Below, in pieces: positions 1-11,364 of a DNA stretch of 64,000 nt (its first letter is position 1; every line of letters begins with the position of its first letter). The DNA comes from Polytrichum commune (taxonomy: Eukaryota; Streptophyta; Polytrichopsida; Polytrichales; Polytrichaceae). Location: NCBI GenBank assembly GCA_950295325.1, contig OX485805.1, forward strand, positions 12,432,501-12,496,500. Direction: 5' to 3'. The position numbers were made by a program, and so were the translations under genes. The notes under the pieces are model-generated. The model did no database searches. It had not been told where the DNA came from and saw nothing but the letters and a program-made list of their open reading frames with translations.

Positions 1-1235
1 AGAACCAACGTCAGGCAATCCGATGTGAATTTGAGCCTGTTGGTCCAACCCTGCTCAAGATGCCACTTGGTGCAGGGAGGGGTTTACTACCTGCCTTGCA
101 ATTGGTGGGCTTTTCTTTGATGTTGTAGTGACAAAACAACTATACTTTCACACTCACTAACGCTATGCATCCCTTGTAGTGAAGGCCAAAATCCACATTG
201 TAACTTGAGATAAAGTTGAAGAGTTGTGGATCAAGGTGAGAATTATTTGGACTCTTCCATGTTCCTAGAATGGTGGAGCTTTGGTTCCCCTTTTTTGGAT
301 TGAATTTGAAATTGCAGCCCAAACCTTGGGAGAAATTAAAATAAATTAAAATAAAGAACATTGGTGCCATTTATACCAAAGTGAATGTGAACCGTTTGCC
401 CTGTAATGTATGTGGGTAAGCCACGTTACAATGTAGGGTCGGGGGCTCCCTTTTAAGAGGTGGGCTTAAAGGGAGTAACTATGTTGATATATGCAATTAG
501 GTGGCCTTCACGGATAGGGTGCATCTTTTATCCAATGTACAAATCACCTTGGGTCAAAACTAATTGACAAACACTTATATCTTTGTTTAATCATCCATGT
601 AGCAGCCAAATTGCAACCCACTTAACAGAGCAAGTATTGTGTGTTTGTTATTGTGTAAGTAAATATTCAAAAATTATATTGTGACATGTTGGTAAAATAG
701 GGTGGGGCAACCCAATTTCACACATCAATATACATACCTACTTATTTATTTACCATAATGGTCTCAATGTAAATAATTAGGGGGAGAAAGGTGAAGGAGA
801 AAAGTGACATGGGCTTGTTTGTTGTTTAGTTTTCATTTGTTTAAAACTAGATGTGTTAAATATTTGTGATGTTTTGAGAGATGCTTTTTATTTATTTAAA
901 TGTGCAAGTGTGATGTGGAGGTCTTTTAGTTTTTCCATAGGCTTTGTATGGATGGACATGCCTCTAAACAATGAGGTAATTACAATAAGGGGATTGGTAT
1001 CCCATCCTTCTTGGTGTTTGTAATTATAGTAGTGTGGTATATTGTATGTCTTTGTTTTTGGGTGGCTTCCTATGTGTATTTGCCTAAGCTTCAACTTGTA
1101 GCCAGCAAACTAAAAAAATGCACTTTGTGCAAGACTTGAACTGAAAATCAATATAGGAAAGGTGAAGACTAACCTTGAAACAAAGGGCCACCATCTTAGT
1201 CACGTGTAGCTCTCATAATTTAGACTAACTCACTA
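1..1235. other. AT-rich intergenic sequence, no gene seen
   Basis: Short open frames occur here but none has a recognisable domain, a convincing start or splice sites. I see no clear repeat ends in this stretch. Confidence 0.5.
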
Positions 1236-1759
1236 ATGCCCCCTTCCCACCTGACTTCAGCTAAGGCCCAAAGCATTTCCTAAAAAACAGGTAAAGCTCC
1301 CTTGGTTATAGCGAAGGCATCTGGCTATCCCAATGCACCTACAAGAACTTGCTCTGGAGATTTTCAAGTAGCTTTTAGTTAAGTAGCTTTCACACATGTT
1401 CATTGTTTTATGTATCAAGCAATGACATGTTGGGTAGTTTTTGTCCCATCCCCAAATGCCTTACTACTCGTCGATCTTACCATCGGTTGTTGTTAATGGA
1501 GCTCCACGTGCCCTCATAGCTAAGACTGAAAAACAACCAATCACAAGGGTGGGAGGCGACACTTTTAAAGGTCCTATGTTATTGCCTCATGTTTAGGTAC
1601 CGATGGGAGGGTCAGTACTTGGGGCTTAAAACCTCCACTTTTAAGCCATGCCACATCATTTGCCAACTAGGCTCGGCACTAGATAATGTCGATGGTGTGA
1701 AGGCCGGGTTGTTAGAACCAACTTTTAGTTTTAGCTAAAGTCAAGTGGGAAGGGGGCAT
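1236..1759. repeat. MITE-like element with terminal inverted repeats
   Basis: The two ends are inverted copies of about 29 nt. The left end begins ATGCCCCCTTCCCAC followed by CTGACTTCAGCTAA. The reverse complement of the right end begins ATGCCCCCTTCCCAC followed by TTGACTTTAGCTAA. The 524-bp interior has no coding capacity, as expected of a non-autonomous DNA transposon. No clean target-site duplication could be read, so the superfamily is unassigned. Confidence 0.6.
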
Positions 1760-2309
1760 AAGACTTGCAAGCTTGAGCTTGACATCAAGTTGCGTGTCTA
1801 CCAAATGTGTGAAAATAGGAAGGTGAAGTAGTCACCTACATTAATTAAACATCCATATTTGAATGGTGTTTGGTTAGGTGTGAAACTAGTATGAATGGAC
1901 ATCAAACATGATAGTTGTGTGTGGGGGTTGAATCAATCCTTAAGGTTTCCTTAAACAATGAACAAGAAGAAAAGAAAACATGTGTGTTGTCTAGCCAATG
2001 GGAAGAAATTTGAGTGCAACCCTCTAAGAACCCCCCAACAGATGGCATTTAAGTTGGTTGAGGAGGTAGGGTGGCCGGTTGGAGCCAAGTCATCCAAAAC
2101 AATTTCGGTTCATTTCCCCAATTTGTTTACCCATCTCGCTTAAAAATCGGACCCCTTGAACACTAAATGATTAAAAAAACCATATTTTGTTTGTTTTATC
2201 ATCAATTAGATTTCCCTCCCATCCTTGTCCCCCACCATGTGACCTACCCTCCAGCCATCAACCCACCAACTTCCTCCCCTCTTATTGGAATTTATACCCT
2301 GCATGTTTG
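1760..2309. other. Intergenic sequence, no gene seen
   Basis: Two short open frames (from 1958 and 2167) have no recognisable product. Nothing else could be supported here. Confidence 0.4.
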
Positions 2310-2522
2310 CACCATTGGAGTAGAGGTACCCATAACCAATCACTTCAAAGAGATTATGTGCCAAATTTGGAGAAGTACAAGGTGGTGCAAATTTATCTTG
2401 TGTAGGAAGATAGAAACCACGAGGATTGTAATTTTTTTTGGTAATTTTATTCCTTAAATTGAAATTACTATGATGTTTTGAAGCAAAAGTTGGGGTGGAC
2501 ACAATACCAATGTCTAGAGTCA
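2310..2522 (-). repeat. Dispersed repeat, inverted relative of 61750-61962
   Basis: Read on the minus strand, this segment closely matches the plus strand at 61750-61962. Both contain a run reading AATTTCAATTTAAGGAATAA, and both start near GACTCTAGAC. In this copy the minus strand stays open for about 100 codons, whereas the other copy is broken, so it may be a relic of a coding repeat. No domain was recognised and no termini could be defined. Confidence 0.6.
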
Positions 2523-2665
2523 ACCATAATTACTCATTTTGAGACAAATTCTTCCTCCTCATTTTAGCACTCAACACCGGGAACTTGTGTCATGGCATTA
2601 TTGATTCCATGGTGATATCATAATTGAAGTTGGAGAATTAGGGTTAGTTTCCACGTAGGTTGTTG

Positions 2666-2738
2666 AACCCACTAGATTCTAGTGGAAATGTAGATTCCAC
2701 TTGGTGGCATCTACATTTCCACTAGAATCTAGTGGGTT
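2666..2738. repeat. 73-nt perfect-stem hairpin
   Basis: Positions 2666-2695 and 2709-2738 are exact reverse complements over 30 nt. After one mismatch the stem continues for four more pairs (CCAC/GTGG) around a 3-nt loop. Each arm also contains the nested near-palindrome ACTAGATTCTAGT. No flanking duplication was found. It could be a very short fold-back element, a recombination product or a small-RNA precursor. Confidence 0.85.
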
Positions 2739-3462
2739 AAGCGGATTGCATGGAACTAAATAACCCTTAGAAACCGTAAAATGTGGAACCTTGTTTCAAG
2801 CACCCACAAAAAAGAAATTACCAAAATCAATCTAAACCTTGTTGAAATTATGGCACCCATACACTCCCGATGGGGTCATGATTAGGAAGGAATAGGTGGT
2901 TCTACTCTAATGTAGGGATGATGCAACTTGCACAACACGAGTTGTGTTAACACCCATGTTTGTCCATCGTCCATTTCCAAAATCTATTAAATTAGTGAAT
3001 CCACCAATTGTGTTTCCCACTTGATCATGTGTATACAAGGTAGACGTTGCACACCAAAAAAAAAAAAAAAAAAACCCTAAAATCTTGCACAATAGGTATA
3101 ATGATTATGAGAATGTGCACCACCTTAACATCACATTCCTTTATTGACTTAGGATAATCTATCAATAAAACTTTCAACCCTTATAACTTTTACATACAAA
3201 GAATTCATTGGAATCTTCTTGCATTCAATTTGCTGCCAAGAAAACTTACCTTTCTTTTACCTTTTTTTTAAATTTGTTTTTTTAATAAACTAGCTATAAT
3301 CAGTGCTTAAAGCGGTGGTTTTATTAGCAGGTCCCTCTATGTTAAGGATTCAATATGCCCTTCGAATAAGAAGCGTCTTACGCTTTTGTCATGCACAAAA
3401 GACCCACAAAACAAAATAGCTGACTTCCACTTTAATATTATTAGTAAACACAGTGAGGTTGT
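2739..3462. other. Intergenic sequence, poly-A tract only
   Basis: The stretch contains an A-run near 3055-3074 and AT-rich sequence. I see no gene and no repeat boundary. Confidence 0.5.
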
Positions 3463-3789
3463 CAATGTCCGGGGATATTTTTGGGCATAATTGGTCAATT
3501 TCCTAGTGTTTCCAAGTCCAACCAGTTAAAGATGTTTACAAGTCCAACCAATTAGAACACAAATGACTTTGCTTGATAATAAAGTATTACATTCTCATAA
3601 AATAATTATATCCGAATGGCAACACACACTAGTTGTTCATGAGTTCAATAGGTTATCCGGGCTTTATAGAACACAAATGACTTTGCTTGATAAAGTATTA
3701 CATTCTCATAAAATAGTCATATCCGAATGACAACACGCACTAGTTGGGATAATCAGTGTAGTTGTCGGTTCTCCCCTGGCCATTCATTG
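3463..3789 (+). mobile_element. Decayed, interrupted 226-bp-family hAT MITE
   Basis: The left part (CAATGTCCGGGGATATTTTTGGGCATAAT, 3463 onward) and right part (GTCGGTTCTCCCCTGGCCATTCATTG, ending 3789) match the two ends of the MITE family whose clean copies lie at 40404, 50579 and 50928. The middle was replaced by a direct duplication of an unrelated unit of about 78 bp (near 3558-3637 and 3668-3745). The flanking 8-mers GAGGTTGT and AAGATTGT agree at 6 of 8 positions, consistent with an old 8-bp TSD. Confidence 0.6.
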
Positions 3790-5022
3790 AAGATTGTCAT
3801 TCAATACAAGCTCAAACACCACATTCACAAGACTATCATCTTACTATAGCCCAAACCCATGGGTTCGTGGCAAGTGCCAAGCATATTCAACCTAATATAT
3901 AATGTATGTGGGCCACTCTTCTTGACTGGGCACTTACATTTGAGTGGTGCTATATGGCATTAAGAATGGACACCAAAAAATTGCATTTTATGATAAATTG
4001 GACTATGTGCTCAAATGTAGACACCATTCTAAACTGAATAGTAACACAATTCAAAAAGCGTACGCGACCACTTAAAGAGGAAGAGAGTATCCACTTTGAC
4101 TTCCTAAAACTTTTGCATCCCAACCGTGATTTTGAAAAGTGAAATAACAACACGTATGGATTCTTAATTGCTAACTATACGAGGCAATTCTTGATCAAAT
4201 CCAATGGTCAAAATCGTGTGTCGAGTTAGAGGTGCGCACGATAGGCGGCATACCTTATGTACAAGTATGTGGGATTGACCCAAGAATCAAATTGAATGCT
4301 AGAATATGAACATTCTCCTCTCTTATTATGACTAGTGTCATGTTATACGTATACGTCCACTCCTACCACTTCACATTAATAGACATGGCCATGGTTTATG
4401 TTTTGTGGCAAAGGTCGTTGATCCATCATAATTCCTTGAGGCACTGTGAACACCTCCCGTGTGGTCTGGGGCTAGGACATCCTTGGGTGTCGATTGTGAT
4501 CTGACAGATTTAAAGGTTCTTATGTTGCCCCAACTTTTGGTTTCTCTTCCGCTTGGGTAGAGCTTATAAAACTTTGCTTTGGATGAAATCCCCACCTTCA
4601 TTCACTCACAAATCTTGGATGGAAATGTTCAAACTAAGTCCTTCATTAAAAGGACCTACGGAAGAGATGATGTCAACAGGGGGATTCGAGCTCCTACCTC
4701 TTCCTTGTAAAAGGTAGAACAAAGGGTGCTAGCCATCAACTCCAAGCCCCAAATGAAGGCTTATTCGTATGTTATCTGACCTAAAAAATGTGGTCCGATT
4801 GACTTTCAATTTTTACAACAAAAATATATGGTAGTCTAGTTCACACCAATACGGTTGGATTTGAAGAAAACATATTCTATGTGGCTACACAATAGAAACT
4901 TTCAACATTGGTGCTAGAGGTGCCCGGAAATGGAATGTGAAGGCTCGAGCAATTCGGATTAAGTAAGTACGTAAGTTAATCAATTAGTCTATGAAAACTG
5001 CTTATAAGAAGATGATTACTTG
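3790..5022. other. Intergenic sequence, no gene seen
   Basis: Short open frames near 3950-4153 and 4371-4601 (minus strand) lack recognisable domains. I found no well-bounded repeat. Confidence 0.4.
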
Positions 5023-5699
5023 GGGTCCAGTCATACCACCTACTTAAGAGAATTAGCTAACTTACGAGTTAGTGAGCACTAGCTAATCAAAATTCTAGCT
5101 AGCTAAAATGATGGTTGCATCATCTAGCTAGGAGAATTAGCTAACAATATGAATTAATGAAATCAACTACTATAGATGAAACATGGAGCCCTCTACGGTA
5201 ACTCATGTGCGAGCTAGCCAATCGCATGGCCGCACATCCCATTTACCATTGACCAAAGGTTGACCAAATTGAGAGAGGAGTTAAGGTTCACCAACCAAAG
5301 CTTTGCTCAACTTGCCTAAGTTTTGAATATGACATTGATTATGATACACATTCTAATATTGTGGTGGGGCAAATGATGGGGAAAATGAAAGGCGGGCATT
5401 CAAGACAAAAACTTGGGCTACTCATTTGTAAAAGTTAGTTAGCATTAGGGGTATGGATGAGTTAAGATTTCTTCACAAAATTAAGGTCCCAAAAGTTAGC
5501 TAGCTTCTATTTTGATAACTTTTATTTAAACCTTAATTTTAACTAGGTGATGTGGATGTGATATAGACTAGCTTTCACATAGGTTATCTACTTCATATGT
5601 TAGCTAACTCTCTTAATTGGGTAGTGTGGGCACAATAAATATAATTTGAGTGGTTAGTTTTTGTAACAGGCGCCTTAACCGAGATGTGCAACTGGACCC
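5023..5699. repeat. Possible TIR element with inner TTAGCTAAC inverted repeats
   Basis: The segment begins GGGTCCAGT and ends ACTGGACCC, a 9-nt inverted terminal match. Just inside lie imperfect inverted copies of TTAAGAGAATTAGCTAAC (near 5043-5060 and 5600-5620), and the TAGCTA motif recurs through the interior. The ends resemble Tourist-type elements, but no clear 3-bp target duplication could be read. Confidence 0.35.
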
Positions 5700-6938
5700 T
5701 AGGTTTGTGTTTTGGAGCTCCAATAGACTATGTAGATGAGTTAAGGTTACTACTTCACCTCACAGGCGTTGTAGTGGCTTTAGCCCCTCTTATAACTTAA
5801 CACATGTTCACAAACATATATAATGATATCCTTGCTATCCAACGTACATGAGGTGATTGAAGAAAGGTCACAATACAATCCATCCTTGATAATTGTTAAC
5901 ACTTTGGAGCAGAGCAACTTGTAGCATTTATGTGGTGTAAACGTTTTAATGATTATTGGGGGTATCATAGACAATTTGTAACACTTACTTACATGAATAA
6001 CACTCGTGTGACTTTGGAAGTAAAAGCAATAATATTGATATAAATAAAGGATGAAATACACATGATATGAATGTCATCATACACCTAAGTGCAATGGAAG
6101 TACAAAACTAAAGTAATTTGATGAGATTCTTGTGCATGCCAAGATCTTATTATTTCCTCTTGAAGTGTTCAATTGCTCTAGATGAGAGGTGTAACATCAG
6201 TAGGGTTGTGTCCCAAAATTTGCTTCAAGGTCACTGATGCACTTTTAACACCCTTGAATCCTACTCTCTCTACCACTACATCACCAATTCACACATTGGT
6301 AGCTTCTTGATGGTTTCATTTTCAATTGCATCATCTCTTGCATCAAGCACACTCATAATATCCTCCTTAATAGCTATGTAGGGATTGTTTGGATTAAATT
6401 CTAGTCCGTAATTGATGAACTCGTGTGCATTCCTAATGGGTCCACTTTCACTCTCTGCAGAGGTCAAATACATGATGAACCTAGTTCGATTTCATCCAAG
6501 TTATAAAACTTCATCGCTTCGCTTTCATCAAAATCAACACTTATTGAGTTGATTGAAGAGGGGAACATAGTTCTTGTAAATTCTCTTCACATTTAACAAT
6601 TAACACTTCCTAAATGTACTTTTTGGAGTTTTTCCTTCTTCCGCGGAGCAAAAATTTCCTTTATTCATAGGCGATTTTAACACCGATCGGGGTATACACA
6701 TATCGAGGGTGGACTAGTGTATGGAAAGTATGGATCTATCAATAGTACATAGCACAGCATGTAGTAAGCTACAATTCAACATCGTGCTAAGATGCAAGTG
6801 GCAAGCTTTGATGTTTCCCAGAAAGTAAATTGTTAAGAAATCCTGAAATCATTAACTTTGTGCACATTCCGCCCCAAATCTTTAATGAAAATGAAGCTAA
6901 GATTATTTTCTTACTCATTGAGAACTATACCTATCTTA
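5700..6938. other. Intergenic sequence, no supportable gene
   Basis: Two minus-strand open frames (5780-6061 and 6276-6473) have no recognised family and no splice context. I do not call them genes. Confidence 0.4.
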
Positions 6939-7466
6939 GAGGCGGTTTACACTATGGACCACGAAGTCGGACCATGGCGTTGTAAGAGCGTTGATTGGCT
7001 GCTGAACTCGTCCCGGGGACCACTTCAGTTTACAGTAAGGAAAAAATGGCAGAGGGACCATGGAGGTTGAGGTCCCCAAAATATAAATTTCATAACATGG
7101 TCCAATGGGTTTTGCGATGAGAGAGGCAAGAGAGGTGGTCTGGTAGAAAAAGGCAGAGGCCCATGGCAAAGAGATGCCATTATAATAGTTTTTTAAAGAA
7201 ATTCTTTTAGGGGCATTGTATACAACTCTTTCCACTAGGCAAGGCTCGTTTTTCAACATCTATATGATGCAATGAATCTTGAGAAGCAATTCCACCTTCT
7301 ATGTGCCTAGACCATATCATAGCCCATGGGACATACCATTTTTCCCATGCCCTACCCCTTAAACTTGCTCCCACATGTTTCATCAAACAATGTGGGACAT
7401 CTAGAACTCAAGAATTTGAGTGTGGATTTGTTTTTTTGGTCTACCAACTGAAATGTTTGGAATCTG

Positions 7467-7531
7467 GGGGCTTGTAATATACCGTTGGAAAGGTCTTGAA
7501 AATATTTTTCCAACGGTATATTACACGCCCC
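7467..7531. repeat. 25-bp inverted repeat with 15-nt loop
   Basis: Positions 7467-7491 and 7507-7531 are reverse complements with a single mismatch. The inner 18 nt (GTAATATACCGTTGGAAA and its complement) are perfect. The hairpin lies in the central part of the expanded Harbinger-type MITE that is absent from the compact copy. A precursor-like foldback or a recombination product are both possible. Confidence 0.8.
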
Positions 7532-7663
7532 AAAATTTAAAATAATTATAGTTGAAAAATGAAACAAAAAAATCTTTAGTCGTGTAATGACTGTAGATCA
7601 AGGTGGTCAAAAGAACCGCAATGGGAAAATGATTGTGGTTCTTTTTCGCATAGTTTTCTACTA

Positions 7664-7962
7664 CACTAGACAAGATATTTAGTGATCGATACACTAAATA
7701 TCAATAACTCTATGAAAGTAAGTAACATTAAATATAAACTTAAACACTAAATATCAACTAAGGTAATATGTGGAAGTTACATGTTTTGATATATAGTTAG
7801 TAAGGATGTTGAAAAAATAAAATGACAATGATAAATGGAGAATTCCAAGATATATTCTAGCAAATCTTCTAACACTAATTATCAAAGAATTAAAATTAGT
7901 GTTGAGCAAGTAATGTGGTAAAAACATTAAATTTAAACATACGTTGAATATCCTATTTAGTG
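7664..7962. repeat. Probable TA-target MITE nested in the 6939-8373 element
   Basis: The left end reads TA then CACTAGACAAGATATTTAGTG. The right end finishes TATTTAGTG followed by TG, where TA would be expected. The terminal motif resembles the elements at 39784-40350 and 50025-50396. The match is imperfect and the assignment rests on the termini only. Confidence 0.4.
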
Positions 7963-8373
7963 TGGTGACAACACAAGGTACATGTGACATGTAAATTACA
8001 TTGAACATTTTTTAAATTAAATCACTCATTTTTTTTAATAAAAATTGTTGTGAGAAGATTTGCAAGCCACATCTTCGACACACATTCAACAAAAAGCGAA
8101 AACAAGTGAAGCCCAAGAGAAGACAAGAGAATGGTCAAACTTGATTTTTCTTCTTCTTTTCAAAACTGCCTTTTTTGGGCATGTATTAAAAAAATCATCA
8201 CATTCATTTCTTAGTGCATGGTCATTCTTCTTGGTCCACATTCGGTTTACACTTAGTGAGGGACCCAAGGCTTTCACAACTTATTTTTCAAGAAGTCGGA
8301 CCATGGAAGTCGGACCATTGAAAAAGGCTCTCTTCCATGGTTCGACTTCGTGGTCCATAGTGGAAACTGCCCC

Positions 8374-8836
8374 TCAAGAAGCAACTCAATGTCATTTGCG
8401 GTATTGAGAAATCCACACTACCTGCCTGCCTATCAAAATGAGGTATTCAATTACGTAGCCCTAAACATCCCAAAGTTGAGGGCCCTTGATTTTGACTCAT
8501 CGGTTCTTGCTGAAATATAGATGTAGTTTGAAATTCCAGAATAGAATTTGTGTGATATTGTTAGAGGAGTTTTTTTTTTGGGGTGGGGTTGCTTAATTTC
8601 ATGACCTAGGAATTGGGGTATGTGCATTGACCTGAATCCATAACTGTAGCAGGTTACTCCATGATTCTTTCTAGTTTTTTTTATGGAAGGCGACAGAGAG
8701 ACTCAGAGAGACTCGGTGAGGATCATCACATGCCTCCCACCTGTTGAGTACTTGGCCCACCTAAATCGAAGATAATCATCAACGAAGAATGGATTAATTA
8801 TATTGGGGTGAAAGAGGAGACTCAACATTATTTATG
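8374..8836. other. Intergenic sequence, no gene seen
   Basis: AT-rich sequence with a T-run near 8571-8580. Nothing else was supported. Confidence 0.45.
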
Positions 8837-9943
8837 GGCTCTGTCTGTAGGACAGAGACTATGCATTAACTTCTTCATTTCAAGAGCAAATTTCCTAACC
8901 ACTTTGTGTTCACACTAGAGTTCGGGAAGATTTTGAAGCCATACTGGCTAATTGCCGGTAGTTGCTCCGAAGGGTCGGATTTTTTTCCAATTTACATCGG
9001 CAAGAGCCGGTCTTTTGTAAAATCAATCGGCCAATTGCCTATATTTTCATATTTTCATTGGCCAATATCCAATTAAATGGAATTCATATTGGCACTAATT
9101 GTTTAAAAAATGTATGAAAAGTTATTAGAAATCATTTCTTAGTACAAAATCTTGAATAAGTGAAAAGAAAGGCATGTTCAAATCTTTAAATTTGAAGAGT
9201 TAATATCCTTGGCAGGAATTGAACCTAGCAATGCCTTCACCGCTTGAAGGCCAAGGGTCCCCCAATTCTTCATAGAAGCAATTGGATTTGGTCATGGAAA
9301 GGTTGCATAATTCAAAAAGTTTAAGGTTTAGGGAACTTCCGCAAGTGCATCATCAAATGCCCCAGACAAATAGCGTTCTGGATGCTTCTGGCTGAAATCC
9401 GGTAACTCACAAGAAGAATTGGCTACATTTCCGGGACATTTTCTGGTCCATTGGCTAATTGCCGGAGGATTGAAATTACAGTCGGATTGCCATCCGATGG
9501 TTGGAAATTTGGACCGGCCATGAGGGGAAATCCATCGGCTGATAATGAGCTAGCCGTCGGTTTTCCCCGAACATAGGTTTACACTTGGATGTTACTTGTT
9601 CTTGTTATTTTTGGTCCATTTTATGTAATGTGGATGTTAACTATAGTTTATATATATATATACACACACACACACAAGTGCTCCGTAAAATGCATTGAAA
9701 GAAATCTAGTTAACTATAGTTATTTCGACAGTTCTTGATTATTTATTTTAAAAGTTTTGGGTGATAAATGAGTAGCTTCAATCCTTGACCCGTATTTGAG
9801 AAGAAGGTGCACAAAATCCAAGAAAGGTTTGGTATAGTGAATAGCCATGGATTGGCATGAGCAAAGTAATCAGCTACAATTGTAGTCTTTCATAGCAAAG
9901 GACAAAGCCTCACAGTTCTACCGTTTTCTTGTTAAGCTATTAT
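8837..9943 (+). repeat. Dispersed repeat, inverted relative of 27010-27429, with an insertion
   Basis: Outer parts match the reverse complement of 27010-27429 over about 400 bp, sharing blocks such as AAGAGCAAATTTCCTAACCA and GAAATCTAGTTAACTATAGT. The edges, GGCTCTGTC and the complement of GGCTTTGTC, look like short terminal inverted repeats, but similarity extends some 30 nt beyond one of them. This copy is split by 8921-9571. It also contains a TA/CA dinucleotide run near 9650-9676. Confidence 0.7.
8921..9571. mobile_element. 651-bp insertion with TTCGGG ends
   Basis: The related copy at 27010-27429 is uninterrupted at the corresponding point, so this block is an insertion. It starts TTCGGGAAG and ends CTTTTCCCCGAA-like (TTTTCCCCGAA), giving short inverted ends. 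The host sequence appears on both sides as TTCACACTAG and TTTACACTTG, suggesting a degenerate duplication of about 9-10 bp. The interior repeats CCGG- and CGGCTAATTGCCGG-type motifs and has no long open frame. A Mutator-like non-autonomous element is likely but not proven. Confidence 0.5.
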
Positions 9944-9965
9944 CAATTGTTCCAATAAGAGGAAA

Positions 9966-10170
9966 CCCTAGTGTTCCAAGTCCAACCGGGTACATGTTGA
10001 CATCTCTCGGTTTTTCTTTCAATTGTTGATTGAGGACATATTCTCTAGACTCCTCTAAAATGATCAATAAATTTGTCTAAAGTCTTGAACACCAACTGGA
10101 GATTCCTCAAACGCAACCCGGGTCATCCATCCGAAGCTCGCTATTAGCAGTCGGTAGTCCCCATTCATTG
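9966..10170 (+). mobile_element. Decayed 226-bp-family hAT MITE
   Basis: The segment matches the family core (CCTAGTGTTCCAAGTCCAACCGG, ACATGTTGACATC, CTCTAAAATGATC) and ends in CCATTCATTG as other copies do. The left terminus is too decayed to locate exactly and no target duplication is visible. Confidence 0.55.
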
Positions 10171-10319
10171 CTTACGCATGTGGCATGATGGACTCTACTA
10201 CTTATGGAAAACCCGAGCCTCTACATAAAAGGACTTGGAGATCATAACTTCCAAAAGGGCCTAATTGCCCAAACTATAAAATTAGGCCCAAAGATGCCTA
10301 AATTGAGAAGGCCCATGTC

Positions 10320-11364
10320 ATGCTAACCCCCAGGCACACGTGGCGCCCTGCCACTGGTCGATGGGCCGCGACACCGCCGCGCGCTCCCATCACTCTCGCC
10401 GCTTACAGACTCCACGGGAATCCATCGTCGCCCGCCCGCCTCTCCCGATCCTCCCTCTCCCGATCCTCCCTCTCCCAATCGATCGATCGATCCATCCGTG
10501 GACCTCCGCAACAATTGTGCAAAAGTTGTGCTCAGCGACATGCATGAACGCATCAGGGTTGTCGTGGACTCCACACTTGCCTTGTGGCTCCGGTTCTAGT
10601 CAACTGGCTTCGTGGATACTTCGACTGCAAAGCTGCAGGTGGCTGTGTAAGTCAGGGGTTTTCGGGGGTCCAGTGTTGGTTACCGGTCATCGTGAACTGT
10701 GGATTTGAGCAAATGGATGTGCAAACTCGGGGGTATCAAGATTGACTGTGTGTGCTATGCCTCTGGTTGTCCCGACTCGCTGGTTTCCGAGACAATAAGG
10801 TTGTGGTGGTGGGTTGTGTTGGCACTGTGTCGGGGGCATTGGTCTCGGACGTGGCGGATTTTTTTGAAGAAGTTGTGCAAGTTGGTGGAGGGAGAGGTTG
10901 AGGGAATCTGAGGAACACTGGGAGAATTCGAGAGGATGAGGACTGCGAGTGGTGAGATTCTGGGCCACGCAGCAGGCAGAGTGGCGCGGCATGTGAAGGA
11001 GGATTAGGAGGATTAGCTCTTGGGTAGCAACGTCGACCGGTGCAGCAGGAGTGTGAAGGAAATCTTGGTGGGGATGAGGAGATGGTGGTGGAATGAGGAG
11101 CCTAGGCAGTTTAGGTGACGGCCGAGGGCTAGCCTGTCGTGTAGGAAGCTTGTCGAAGTTTTTGCGGTGAATTTGATGCAGGGTGAGGTTGAGGGTGGTG
11201 GTGGAGGAGGAGGAGGAGGAGATTAATTGAGTGTTTGAGGAATCAGGAGTAGGGAGATGGTTGAAGGAGGAGGAGAGATGGTGGTAGCCGATGCGGTTGA
11301 GAGGTGGGATGGGTGTGGGTGTGGATGACGAGAGGGCCCGTGCCTACTGTGGAGTGGGAGACCG
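10320..11364 (+). promoter_or_regulatory. GC-rich 5' flank or leader of the histidine-kinase gene
   Basis: Base composition changes abruptly from AT-rich to GC-rich here and stays so to the kinase start. The stretch contains direct repeats of CCCGATCCTCCCTCT followed by a CGAT run (about 10444-10492) and a GGAGGAGGAGGAGGAGGAG tract near 11200-11220. Many overlapping short frames exist on both strands but none looks coding. It probably holds the promoter and a long 5' leader. No TATA box was recognised. Confidence 0.45.

Larger units (their letters stand above)
6939..8373. mobile_element. Expanded Tourist/Harbinger-type MITE
   Basis: The outer ends match as inverted repeats: the left starts GAGGCGGTTTACACTATGG, and the reverse complement of the right starts GAGGGGCAGTTTCCACTATGG. 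Both continue into GACCACGAAGTCG and a CCATGG box. Its outer thirds are homologous to the compact element at 40915-41479, which has clean ends and a TTA duplication. The centre (about 7190-8090) is extra sequence, including a hairpin and a probable TA-target MITE. Flanking trinucleotides are TTA and TCA, so the target site has decayed. No transposase is encoded. Confidence 0.65.

Noticed and set aside
4680-4740. tRNA-like GATTCGAGCTC stretch
   Set aside because: No acceptor stem, D-arm or anticodon arm could be built around it.
10323-10992. Several overlapping frames upstream of the kinase
   Set aside because: GC-rich low-complexity sequence opens frames on both strands. None has a recognisable domain or consistent splice context.
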